Assembly (NCBI GenBank): GCA_019747705.1
Contig: JAIEQM010000023.1
Coordinates: 1-62,311 of the forward strand
DNA from: Chitinophagaceae bacterium
GTDB lineage: Bacteria > Bacteroidota > Bacteroidia > Chitinophagales > Chitinophagaceae
Direction of reading: 5' to 3'
DNA length: 62,311 nucleotides
Part shown: piece by piece, positions 49,787 to 57,917 of the stretch
How positions within the stretch are numbered: position 1 is the first letter of the stretch
How the letters are laid out: every line of letters begins with the position of its first letter
Notes under the pieces: generated by a model
The model's input: only the letters and a program-made list of their open reading frames with translations
Databases searched by the model: none
Told to the model about the DNA's origin: nothing
Position numbers and translations under genes: made by a program

Positions 49787-50353
49787 ATGCAATTAACGAA
49801 CAGAGCAAAACCCGTGGACCGCAGCCCCATGACGCTGGCAGAAAAAATGTATCTGCCTGCTATCATGAAAGGTATGGCCATTACGTTTTCGCATATTTTT
49901 AAAAAGAAGGCAACGATTAATTATCCTGAGGAGAAACGTCCGTTCAGTCCGGTATTTCGTGGACTGCATATTTTAAACCGTGATGAAGAGGGCAGAGAGA
50001 ATTGTACAGCATGTGGTTTATGTGCAGTGGCTTGTCCGGCTGAAGCAATAACCATGGATGCAGCAGAACGCTTGCCCGGCGAAGAACATTTATACCGTGA
50101 AGAAAAATATGCAGCGAAGTATGAAATCAATATGCTGCGTTGCATTTTTTGCGGATTGTGTGAAGAAGCTTGCCCGAAAGATGCGATTTATTTGACCGAA
50201 ACTTTTGCTCCTGCCAATTACAGCAGGCAAAGTTTTATATATGGGAAAGACAATTTGGTGATACCGCATCCCAAGAATGATGCAGAAGGATTTGCCAAAG
50301 CAAAAGGATTAGTTGACGAACGTAAAGCGAAAGCCAAACAACAGACTGCTTAA
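49787..50353 (+). CDS. nuoI: NADH-quinone oxidoreductase subunit I
   Basis: A 188-residue ferredoxin-like subunit with clusters N6a and N6b. Two CxxCxxCxxxCP motifs: CTACGLCAVACPAEA and CIFCGLCEEACPKDA. The N-terminal part has PAIMKGMAITFSHIFKKKATINYPEEKRPF, and a basic tail follows. Complete; 2 nt before nuoJ. Confidence 0.97.
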   Translation: MQLTNRAKPVDRSPMTLAEKMYLPAIMKGMAITFSHIFKKKATINYPEEKRPFSPVFRGLHILNRDEEGRENCTACGLCAVACPAEAITMDAAERLPGEEHLYREEKYAAKYEINMLRCIFCGLCEEACPKDAIYLTETFAPANYSRQSFIYGKDNLVIPHPKNDAEGFAKAKGLVDERKAKAKQQTA

Positions 50354-50355
50354 TT

Positions 50356-50859
50356 ATGAGTGTAACAGTAATTTTATTTTGGCTGCTCAGTGTTTTGGCA
50401 CTCGGCGCCGCATTAATGATGGTTACCAGCAAGAACCCGGTGTACAGTGTGCTGTGGTTGATTGTGGTATTCTTTGCTATTTCCGGTCATTATATTTTAA
50501 TGAACGCACAGTTCCTGGCAATTGTAAATATTATTGTGTATGCAGGCGCCATTATGGTGTTGTTCCTGTTTGTGATAATGTTAATGAACCTGAATGCCGA
50601 AACCGAACCGCAAAAAAACAAATGGCTCAAACTGGCGGGTGCTGTTGCAGGCGGATGTTTGTTATTGGTGTTTGTGGCAGCGTTGCGTCAAACTGAATTA
50701 TTGAAACTGCAGGAAGTAAATATGAGTGGCCCCACGGGCTTGATCCGCCGTTTGGGGATGGTGTTGTTTACTGATTATGTTCTGCCGTTTGAAATAGCAA
50801 GTGTTTTGTTTTTGAGTGCGATGGTGGGCGCTGTGGTGATTGGGAAGAAGGGAGATTAA
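50356..50859 (+). CDS. nuoJ: NADH-quinone oxidoreductase subunit J
   Basis: A 167-residue membrane subunit with five hydrophobic segments. Conserved AALMMVTSKNPVYSVLWLIV and NAQFLAIVNIIVYAGAIMVLFLFVIMLMNL, the latter containing the pi-bulge helix 3 of the family. Translationally close to nuoI. Confidence 0.95.
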   Translation: MSVTVILFWLLSVLALGAALMMVTSKNPVYSVLWLIVVFFAISGHYILMNAQFLAIVNIIVYAGAIMVLFLFVIMLMNLNAETEPQKNKWLKLAGAVAGGCLLLVFVAALRQTELLKLQEVNMSGPTGLIRRLGMVLFTDYVLPFEIASVLFLSAMVGAVVIGKKGD

Positions 50860-50866
50860 GCCCCTA

Positions 50867-50977
50867 TCCCCTGAAGGGGGACAAGGCAGGTTTAAATTTT
50901 TATAAGTTCTTATTTAAAATCAATCATTGAAAATGCAGTAAATGACAAAGCTGCATCAAAAACTCCCCTTTAGGAGA
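50867..50977 (+). repeat. Two CCCC/GGGG palindromes between nuoJ and nuoK
   Basis: Element 1 is TCCCCTGAAGGGGGA (50867-50881). Element 2 is CTCCCCTTTAGGAGA (50963-50977), partly decayed, ending 15 nt before the nuoK ATG. They fill most of the 133-bp nuoJ/nuoK gap and match the element next to nuoF. No gene in the gap. Confidence 0.7.
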
Positions 50978-50992
50978 TGAGGGTTTGTATTT

Positions 50993-51328
50993 ATGCCGAT
51001 AAACTATTATATCATTCTTGCCATTGCATTGTTCTCCATTGGAGTAATGGGTGTATTAACACGCCGCAATGCCATTATTATTTTTATGTGTGTGGAGCTG
51101 ATGTTGAATGCGGTGAACCTGCTGATGGTAGCATTCAGCAAACTGCATTACGGAGCAGTGGCCACCTTTAATCCTTATGCGTCAACGGGTACGGATGCAC
51201 AGGTGTTTGTGTTTTTTATTATGGTGGTGGCAGCGGCTGAAGTGAGTGTGGGGCTGGCCATCATTGTAATGATGTACCGCAACATTCACAGTGTGGATGT
51301 GAATTTTTTGAACAGACTTAAACATTAA
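50993..51328 (+). CDS. nuoK: NADH-quinone oxidoreductase subunit K
   Basis: A 111-residue antiporter-like (MrpC-type) subunit with three membrane segments: [40 protein letters not shown] (with the key glutamate) and [26 protein letters not shown] (second conserved glutamate). Complete. Confidence 0.97.
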   Translation: MPINYYIILAIALFSIGVMGVLTRRNAIIIFMCVELMLNAVNLLMVAFSKLHYGAVATFNPYASTGTDAQVFVFFIMVVAAAEVSVGLAIIVMMYRNIHSVDVNFLNRLKH

Positions 51329-51377
51329 TACAAGCCGGCAGTTTATAGCCGGTAGTCATTAGTACGAAATACAGTTT

Positions 51378-53273
51378 ATGAGTAAAATGGTTTATTTGGT
51401 TCCTTTATTTCCATTGATTGGTTTTTTAATTAATGGGTTGGGAAGAAAACAATTGAGCAAATCGCTGAGCGGGATGATTGGCAGCGGTATGGTGCTGGCA
51501 TCGTTTATTGTAAGTGCATTGATTTTTAAAGAAACCGTTCCTGAGAGCGGCCCGGTAACTGTACGTTTGTTTGAGTTTATTAATGTAGCAGGTCTTAATA
51601 TTCCGTTTGAATTTTTGGTTGATCGGTTGTCTGCACTCTTCCTCATGATTATTACGGGTGTTGGTTTTTTGATTCACCTGTATTCCACTTCTTATATGCA
51701 TGAAGAAGAACCGCAGCATTTTGCCCGTTATTTTTCTTACCTGAATTTATTTGTGTTCAGCATGTTATTGCTGGTGCTGGGTGCTAACTATCTCATCATG
51801 TTTATTGGTTGGGAAGGTGTTGGTCTTTGTTCTTATTTATTAATTGGTTACTGGTTTAAGAATAAAGAATACGGCAATGCCGCACGCAAAGCATTTGTGA
51901 TGAACCGTATTGGTGATCTGGGTTTTTTGCTCGGCTTGTTTTTTATCATCCAGCAATTTGGTTCTTTAACTTACAGTGAAGTGTTTGGCCGGGCTGCAAT
52001 TATGAATTCCGGCGCAACCATTCTCACCATCATTACATTGTTACTCTTTGTTGGCGCTACCGGTAAGAGTGCACAAATTCCGTTGTACACCTGGTTGCCG
52101 GATGCAATGGCGGGCCCCACACCGGTATCTGCACTCATCCATGCCGCCACGATGGTTACTGCGGGTATTTATATGATTGCACGCAGCAACATTTTATATA
52201 CGCTTGCCCCCATATCACAAACAGTTGTTGCAGTCATTGGTTTGGCTACTGCAATTCTTGCTGCTACCATTGCCATCAAACAAAATGATATTAAAAAAGT
52301 ACTGGCTTATTCCACCGTAAGTCAATTGGGTTATATGTTTTTGGGATTAGGTGTGGGTGCATACACCGGCGCTGTGTTTCATGTAATGACACATGCGTTC
52401 TTCAAAGCATTATTGTTCCTTGGTGCAGGCAGTGTAATACATGCCATGCATCATGAACAGGATATTCGTAAGATGGGTGGACTTGCAAAGAAATTGCCCA
52501 TCACCCATATTACATTTTTAATTGGATGTATTGCCATTGCAGGTATTCCTCCCTTCAGCGGTTTCTTTTCAAAAGATGAAATCTTGATTGGTGCGTACGC
52601 TCACAATCCTGTTTTGTACTGGATTGGTTTGGGCGGTGCGTTGATGACGGCTTTTTATATGTTCCGTTTATATGCCATGACGTTCAGAGGAAGTTTCCGT
52701 GGTACGCATGAACAGGAACATCATTTACATGAAAGCCCCTGGCAAATGACATTGCCATTAATTGTTCTTGCATTCTTAGCGGCAGTTGCAGGCTTTATGG
52801 GCATTCCTGAATTGTTTGCACCTGATGCACATAAGCTGGAGCATTATCTGGAGCCGGTGTTTGCAGCATCTTATAAAATACAGGAAACACATCATGTTGA
52901 ACATTCAACTGAATGGATATTATTGGCTGTAAGTATCACGCTCATTCTCATTGCCATTATTTATGCATGGAACCGTTACAGCAAAAAACCTGAAACAGGT
53001 GATGCAACAGGCTTTGGGAAAATATTAGCCAATAAATGGTATGTGGATGAATTCTATGAAGCCATCATCAGTAAACCATTAAATGCAATAGCTGCGTTTG
53101 GGAATAAATTTATTGAGAAGAGCGGCATTGATGGTATTGTTAATGGCACAGGTAAATCCATTCAGTGGGGGAGCAGGCAGTTGCGTTTGCTGCAAAGCGG
53201 ACAGGTGGGCGCTTATGTTTTGTGGATGGTGCTTGGCATTTTATTATTTTTTGTTCTGATTATTTTTATTTGA
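51378..53273 (+). CDS. nuoL: NADH-quinone oxidoreductase subunit L
   Basis: A 631-residue proton-pumping, antiporter-like subunit at the distal end of the membrane arm. Motifs: YMHEEEPQHFARYFSYLNLF, FIGWEGVGLCSYLLIGYW, KSAQIPLYTWLPDAMAGPTPVSALIHAATMVTAG, and KKVLAYSTVSQLGYMFLGLG. The lateral helix and terminal segment follow (ANKWYVDEFYEAII, VLWMVLGILLFFVLII). Complete. Confidence 0.97.
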   Translation: MSKMVYLVPLFPLIGFLINGLGRKQLSKSLSGMIGSGMVLASFIVSALIFKETVPESGPVTVRLFEFINVAGLNIPFEFLVDRLSALFLMIITGVGFLIHLYSTSYMHEEEPQHFARYFSYLNLFVFSMLLLVLGANYLIMFIGWEGVGLCSYLLIGYWFKNKEYGNAARKAFVMNRIGDLGFLLGLFFIIQQFGSLTYSEVFGRAAIMNSGATILTIITLLLFVGATGKSAQIPLYTWLPDAMAGPTPVSALIHAATMVTAGIYMIARSNILYTLAPISQTVVAVIGLATAILAATIAIKQNDIKKVLAYSTVSQLGYMFLGLGVGAYTGAVFHVMTHAFFKALLFLGAGSVIHAMHHEQDIRKMGGLAKKLPITHITFLIGCIAIAGIPPFSGFFSKDEILIGAYAHNPVLYWIGLGGALMTAFYMFRLYAMTFRGSFRGTHEQEHHLHESPWQMTLPLIVLAFLAAVAGFMGIPELFAPDAHKLEHYLEPVFAASYKIQETHHVEHSTEWILLAVSITLILIAIIYAWNRYSKKPETGDATGFGKILANKWYVDEFYEAIISKPLNAIAAFGNKFIEKSGIDGIVNGTGKSIQWGSRQLRLLQSGQVGAYVLWMVLGILLFFVLIIFI

Positions 53274-53291
53274 TTTTAGATTTATCCTCAT

Positions 53292-54728
53292 ATGATAGCA
53301 TTATTGTTGATATTGGTTCCTTTGATGGGCGGCGTGGCTTCATTCTTTCTGAAAGGGGAGAAGGGTGTAAAAACTTTTGCATTGCTGGTGGCAATTGTAA
53401 ATTTCTTAGTAATGATAGCTGCATTAACCAGCGGGAACGAAAGCGCCATTAATTTTCATTCTGACTGGTTGCCCTTACTCGGTTCTTCTTTTGCATTAAA
53501 GATGGATGGCATGAGCAAAATACTTTGTTTGCTTGCTGCATTAACTTATCCCGTCATATTTATTGCAACAGCAAATAATGAATATAAATCTCCCAATAGT
53601 TTTTATGGTTTGATGTTACTGGCACAGGCAGGTATTTTAGGAGTGTTTCTTGCCGCAGATGGTTTGTTATTTTATTTCTTCTGGGAACTGGCGTTGATTC
53701 CTGTTTACTTTCTCTGTTCAAAATGGGGTGGTGAAAGAAGGATTGCCGTTACGTTTAAATTTTTTATTTACACATTTCTTGGTTCATTGCTGATGCTGGT
53801 GGGGTTACTCTGTGTGTACTATCAAACACCCGATGGATCATTTTCCATGCAATCATTGTATGATGTAAAGCTTACCACCGCACAGCAGTCATGGCTCTTC
53901 TGGTTATTCTTTATTGCATTTGCTGTAAAGATGCCGGTGTTTCCGTTTCATACATGGCAGCCGGATACGTATGAAGAATCACCCACAGCAGTTACCATGG
54001 TGTTGAGTGCATTGATGGTGAAGATGGGTTTGTTTGCAGTTGTTCGTTGGCTTATTCCTTTGTTTCCGGCAGCAGCCATCCAGTTTGATAATGTAGTGAT
54101 TGGTTTAAGTGTGATCGGTATGGTGTACGCCAGTATTCTTGCCATGCAGCAGGATGATCTAAAACGCCTGATTGCTTATTCCTCCATTGCACATATTGGT
54201 TTAATGAGCGCCGCACTCTTTGTAAATAATGAAAGCGGATTACAGGGCGCTATGATTCAATTTTTCAGTCATGGTGTAAATGTGCTGGGCATGTGGATAG
54301 TGGCCGATTTAATTGAACAGCAGTTTGGCACACGTAAAATGAGTGAGTTGGGTGGTCTTGCGCAAAAAGCACCAACACTTGCCATCTTGCTGGTGATTGT
54401 TGCACTCGCTAATGTGGCATTGCCTTTAACCAATGCCTTTGTGGGTGAATTTTTAATGTTTAACGGACTGTTCAAATTTAATGTGTGGTATGCTGTTGTT
54501 GGTGGATTGAGTATTATTCTCAGCGCTGTTTATACATTACGGATGATTCAAAAAGTATTTTACGGCGAAAGCAGCGCAGTAACTGCCAACGCCACTGATA
54601 TTGGCATGATGGCAAAGATTGCATTAAGTGTGATTGCAGTGGCCATCTTTATGATGGGTGTATTTCCAAAACCGGTATTTGCCCTGGTGAATGATACGGT
54701 AACAGCTATGCTGGGTATTTATAAATAA
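53292..54728 (+). CDS. nuoM: NADH-quinone oxidoreductase subunit M
   Basis: A 478-residue antiporter-like subunit, with about 14 membrane segments. Motifs: FFWELALIPVYFLCSKWGGERR (key glutamate), KMPVFPFHTWQPDTYEESPTAVTMVLSALMVKMG (lysine in the proton path), and LKRLIAYSSIAHIGLMSAALF. Complete; 18 nt after nuoL. Confidence 0.97.
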   Translation: MIALLLILVPLMGGVASFFLKGEKGVKTFALLVAIVNFLVMIAALTSGNESAINFHSDWLPLLGSSFALKMDGMSKILCLLAALTYPVIFIATANNEYKSPNSFYGLMLLAQAGILGVFLAADGLLFYFFWELALIPVYFLCSKWGGERRIAVTFKFFIYTFLGSLLMLVGLLCVYYQTPDGSFSMQSLYDVKLTTAQQSWLFWLFFIAFAVKMPVFPFHTWQPDTYEESPTAVTMVLSALMVKMGLFAVVRWLIPLFPAAAIQFDNVVIGLSVIGMVYASILAMQQDDLKRLIAYSSIAHIGLMSAALFVNNESGLQGAMIQFFSHGVNVLGMWIVADLIEQQFGTRKMSELGGLAQKAPTLAILLVIVALANVALPLTNAFVGEFLMFNGLFKFNVWYAVVGGLSIILSAVYTLRMIQKVFYGESSAVTANATDIGMMAKIALSVIAVAIFMMGVFPKPVFALVNDTVTAMLGIYK

Positions 54729-54769
54729 GAACGAGTTAATTAAAACTATTAAGCAAAAGAGAAGAAACG

Positions 54770-56149
54770 ATGAACCTGATTTTATTTTCGGCTTTATGGG
54801 GTGTGGTGATGATGTTCAGTGGATTATTCATCAGCAATAAATCAACTGCCAGAACAATTGCATTAACCGGCGCCTTTCTTTTACTGGCAGCCAACCTGCT
54901 GGAGATGAACGGGTACTCCGTTATTAATCATGATTTTAAAGGCATGCTGCAGTTTGAACGATTCAACATGCTGTTTCTTACTGTTGCATGTGGTTCTCTT
55001 ATCATTTACTTTTTACTCAGCAGTAAAGAAATAGAAGCTGTGGGCAATCACGTCTATGAATATTTTGCACTGATCTTTTTTATTATGTGCGGTATCGGGC
55101 TGGTTGCATTGTTCAACAACCTGCTGATACTTTTTATCGGCATTGAAATTATTTCTATCCCGCTGTATATTCTCACAGGTTCTGATAAACGGAACTTAAA
55201 AAGCAATGAAGCTGCCCTCAAATATTTTTTGATGGGCGCATTTTCAACCGGCATCCTGTTATTGGGCATTGCATTTTTGTATGGCGCCACCGGCTCTTTC
55301 CAGGTGGAGAAAATGGGTTTACCGGCCAATGATCAGCTTCGTATTTTCCTTGCCATAGGGATTGTGTTTGTAATGATTGCACTGGCCTTTAAAGTATCCG
55401 CCGCCCCTTTTCATTTCTGGACACCCGATGTGTATGATGGCGCTCCCACTGTTTTCACTTCGTTTATGGCTACCATTGTAAAAGCGGCTTTGTTTGTGGG
55501 TTTCCTAACCCTTTTTTACAATGCATTCAGTAATAATTATGAAGACTGGAAACTGAGTGTAGCTCTTATTACCGCACTCACACTGTTTATCGGAAATATT
55601 ACAGCCGTGTTTCAGCAGAGTGTAAAACGTATGCTGGCGTATTCAAGCATTGCGCAGGCGGGCTTTATGATGTTTACCGTGTTTGCCATTAATGATATGG
55701 CCAAACAGGGCATGCTGTTGTATGCAGCAGCTTATTGTTTAGCCACCATAGGTATTTTTTCAGTGCTGATTAAAATGAAGGATTATACGTTTGATGGGTT
55801 TAATGGTTTTGCCAAAAAACAGCCACTGCTTGCATTTGTGCTTACTGTTTGTTTGTTTTCGCTGGCGGGTGTTCCTTTAACCGCCGGTTTTTTTGCCAAA
55901 TACTTTGTGCTGGCTGCAGCCGTTAAAACAGGTACTTATTTATGGCTGGTGATTTTTGCTGTGCTCATGGCCGCCATCAGTGTGTATTATTATTTCCGCA
56001 TTGTACAGGCCATGTATTTTAAAGAAGGCGAAGGACAGGATATTGAAACCACTCCTCTTTTCAGAATCGTAATGATTGCCATTGCAGCATTGATTATTTT
56101 GCTGGGTGTGTTGCCTACGGCTTTGCTTAACTGGCTGACGCTTTATTAA
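54770..56149 (+). CDS. nuoN: NADH-quinone oxidoreductase subunit N
   Basis: A 459-residue antiporter-like subunit, the last of the operon. Motifs: FIGIEIISIPLYILTGSDKRNLKSNEAALKYFLMGAFSTGI, FKVSAAPFHFWTPDVYDGAPTVFTSFMATIVKAALF, and VKRMLAYSSIAQAGFMMF. Complete. After it comes a MITE-like element and then a terminator. Confidence 0.97.
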   Translation: MNLILFSALWGVVMMFSGLFISNKSTARTIALTGAFLLLAANLLEMNGYSVINHDFKGMLQFERFNMLFLTVACGSLIIYFLLSSKEIEAVGNHVYEYFALIFFIMCGIGLVALFNNLLILFIGIEIISIPLYILTGSDKRNLKSNEAALKYFLMGAFSTGILLLGIAFLYGATGSFQVEKMGLPANDQLRIFLAIGIVFVMIALAFKVSAAPFHFWTPDVYDGAPTVFTSFMATIVKAALFVGFLTLFYNAFSNNYEDWKLSVALITALTLFIGNITAVFQQSVKRMLAYSSIAQAGFMMFTVFAINDMAKQGMLLYAAAYCLATIGIFSVLIKMKDYTFDGFNGFAKKQPLLAFVLTVCLFSLAGVPLTAGFFAKYFVLAAAVKTGTYLWLVIFAVLMAAISVYYYFRIVQAMYFKEGEGQDIETTPLFRIVMIAIAALIILLGVLPTALLNWLTLY

Positions 56150-56184
56150 GGGTTTTCTGCTATGTTAATACGTAAAGTTTAATA

Positions 56185-56387
56185 AAGAATTAATGGTATA
56201 GGCGTTTAGTTGTCCCTTAGGGATTTTAGTTGTTCAAGTATTTTTGGTGATTATAATTAAATTATAGCTTTATTAACCCGCTTTTTGGTTTGTGAAGCAG
56301 TAAATCATCTTTGTTGAGAAATAAGGGCCATAAAACATCCGAGAATAAATTTGGGTTGTCTAAACGCCTATACCTGAAGAATTAATG
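56185..56387. mobile_element. MITE-like element with 15-bp terminal inverted repeats
   Basis: GGTATAGGCGTTTAG (56195-56209) and its perfect complement CTAAACGCCTATACC (56360-56374) bound a 180-bp non-coding segment. The 11-mer AAGAATTAATG occurs at both edges (56185-56195 and 56377-56387), as a target-site duplication would, though it overlaps the left terminus by 1 bp and is 2 bp off the right one. There is no transposase inside. It could also be a long-stem regulatory structure. Confidence 0.6.
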
Positions 56388-56428
56388 AGTTGTTGTGAAC
56401 TTTCTATAATATTAATATAGTTTTACAT

Positions 56429-56470
56429 AAAACAGGCAGCTTATTTTTTAAAGCTGCCTGTTTTATTTTA
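56429..56470. terminator. Bidirectional terminator
   Basis: AAAACAGGCAGCTT (56429-56442) pairs perfectly with AAGCTGCCTGTTTT (56451-56464) around an 8-nt loop, with A- and T-rich flanks on both sides. It would end nuo transcripts rightward and the HTH gene leftward. Confidence 0.88.
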
Positions 56471-56668
56471 CCCCGGTACTCCCAACTTTTCAAATATTGT
56501 TCTTACCTGCAGTGCGTTGTAATACCAACCTGTTTTTTGGCCGATGGTGTTTTTGTGCGGCTCAAGCCATGAGCGGAATGTTTTGGCACTGATGCCATAA
56601 AATGTGGCCAATTCTTTTACGGTGTAACCTTTAACCGGGATTTCTGCATTCATCGTCGTAGTACTCAT
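56468..56668 (-). CDS. Small helix-turn-helix protein (MerR/excisionase-like)
   Basis: A 66-residue DNA-binding protein. Residues 14-35 (GYTVKELATFYGISAKTFRSW) form a winged-HTH start of MerR/excisionase type, and GWYYNALQVRTIFEKLGVPG is the wing and last helix. Proteins of this kind regulate small mobile elements or neighbouring genes. It is the last of three leftward genes (57162, 56869, 56468). Confidence 0.78.
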   Translation of the reverse strand: MSTTTMNAEIPVKGYTVKELATFYGISAKTFRSWLEPHKNTIGQKTGWYYNALQVRTIFEKLGVPG

Positions 56669-56800
56669 ACATTTAGTCTTTACTCTATTATAAATCTGAT
56701 TTTTTGCGGAGGATAAAAATACCTAAAATTTTTAGCAGCAACAAGAGCGTGCATATCTTTTTAGTACCTTTTTAGCGTTGAAAATCAATTATTTAATAAA

Positions 56801-56825
56801 ACAAAGGGGCGGTTTGCCCCTTTGT
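56801..56825 (-). terminator. Terminator after the small membrane gene
   Basis: ACAAAGGGGC (56801-56810) and GCCCCTTTGT (56816-56825) form a 10-bp stem with a 5-nt loop. On the minus strand a TTTTATT tract follows. It ends transcription from the gene at 56869. Confidence 0.8.
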
Positions 56826-56868
56826 TATTTGAGATGAATTGAAGCAGGAATTACTCCTAATTATGATC

Positions 56869-57084
56869 TTATTTTTCATCTTCTTTTTGAACCGTAACCT
56901 GGCTTACCGCTCCAATAACAGCACCCGCTACAGCAAGGTAGCCACCAGCACTTACAATAACTGCCGGCAAGATTACAGGTGCGGTAACAATGGCTCCACC
57001 AACAGCCGCCAGTGCGATGCCTATATTACACAGTTTTTTAAAGAAACTTGGAGTGGGGGCTTTAAGCCTTTTTATAATACTCAT
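56869..57084 (-). CDS. Small membrane protein, Gly/Ala/Val-rich
   Basis: A 71-residue protein with a basic N-terminus (MSIIKRLKAPTPSFFKK) and two joined hydrophobic stretches (CNIGIALAAVGGAIVTAPVILPAVIVSAGGYLAVAGAVIGAV) and a charged tail. The composition recalls holins or small pore-forming peptides, but no family is recognised. It lies 77 bp after the gene at 57162 on the same strand. Confidence 0.65.
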   Translation of the reverse strand: MSIIKRLKAPTPSFFKKLCNIGIALAAVGGAIVTAPVILPAVIVSAGGYLAVAGAVIGAVSQVTVQKEDEK

Positions 57085-57161
57085 TGTTTTATGTTTTTAA
57101 TTGTGATAAAAAAGTAGTTTTTCACAGGACAATGGATTTGCGTTTGTGAATGATGGATTGA

Positions 57162-57917
57162 TTATACACCGCTTACTTTAATGATGGAAAGCGCATTGAA
57201 GCCACCATCTTTTAACGGATAATAAACGCCATTTACCAACTGAAAAAACTGAATGCTCATTAACAGGAACAAAGGATGTGTACTGTTTGCAGTAACTGAG
57301 TTTTCCATTGTAAAGCCCGCAACAACTGCATTATCCCATGCAAGCATTGGAGTCTCCTTTTGATCCGTAACAAAGGTTTCGTTTTCAAAATCAAGCTCGG
57401 CACCCATGGTGAGCAGTTTAAAATGTGTAGCACCTGCGGGAGCTACAACCCATGCTGCTGGTGTAAAATCAGGCATGGTAACAGAGAGTTTACCCGTAAC
57501 CCTGTTTACATCAGTTGTATAAGGCGCATAGAGCGAACTGCTTAATGAAGCATTGGCGTTGAAGGAAAACCCTTCCAAGAATTCTGCTTCGCCATCAATT
57601 ACGTTACGCTGCCCTCTTGTGTTAACCGCATCTGCCTGAATAACTTTCATCATTTCAGCAGTGAGCCTGCTGGTAACCCTTCCATCTTTTGCATTTTGCA
57701 GCAGCGGACGTATTGCATTGCGCAAGAGCTTGCAAGCTTTACCTGCTCTTCCAAACTCAGCCATATTTTCTCTGGTGCGCTGAAAAGCGGGGTCTGTTGC
57801 AATACGGTTAGCCGTAACAGCTACATTTTCTTTTGCCAGGTATCCATCACCTGATTTGTAGAAGGTAATATCACCAATAGCACCTTCCAGTTTAATAATT
57901 CCTTTTTGCCTTGCCAT
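57162..57917 (-). CDS. Conserved Bacteroidota protein of unknown function
   Basis: A 251-residue protein that starts MARQKGIIKLEGAIGDITFYK and continues with SGDGYLAKENVAV and a helical segment with RTRENMAEFGRAGKACKLLRNAIRPLL, then a beta-rich C-terminal half (KLSVTMPDFTPAAWVVAPAGATHFKLL). I recall this as a widespread but uncharacterised family in environmental Bacteroidota, often beside a small membrane gene. There is no signal peptide. ATG 57917 is preferred; the long upstream open frame reads through repeat DNA. Confidence 0.75.
   Translation of the reverse strand: MARQKGIIKLEGAIGDITFYKSGDGYLAKENVAVTANRIATDPAFQRTRENMAEFGRAGKACKLLRNAIRPLLQNAKDGRVTSRLTAEMMKVIQADAVNTRGQRNVIDGEAEFLEGFSFNANASLSSSLYAPYTTDVNRVTGKLSVTMPDFTPAAWVVAPAGATHFKLLTMGAELDFENETFVTDQKETPMLAWDNAVVAGFTMENSVTANSTHPLFLLMSIQFFQLVNGVYYPLKDGGFNALSIIKVSGV

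Noticed and set aside
38127..56149. Second set of nuo-like genes or an Mrp antiporter
   Set aside because: Each subunit A to N occurs once and in canonical order; the L, M and N genes are the normal antiporter-like subunits.
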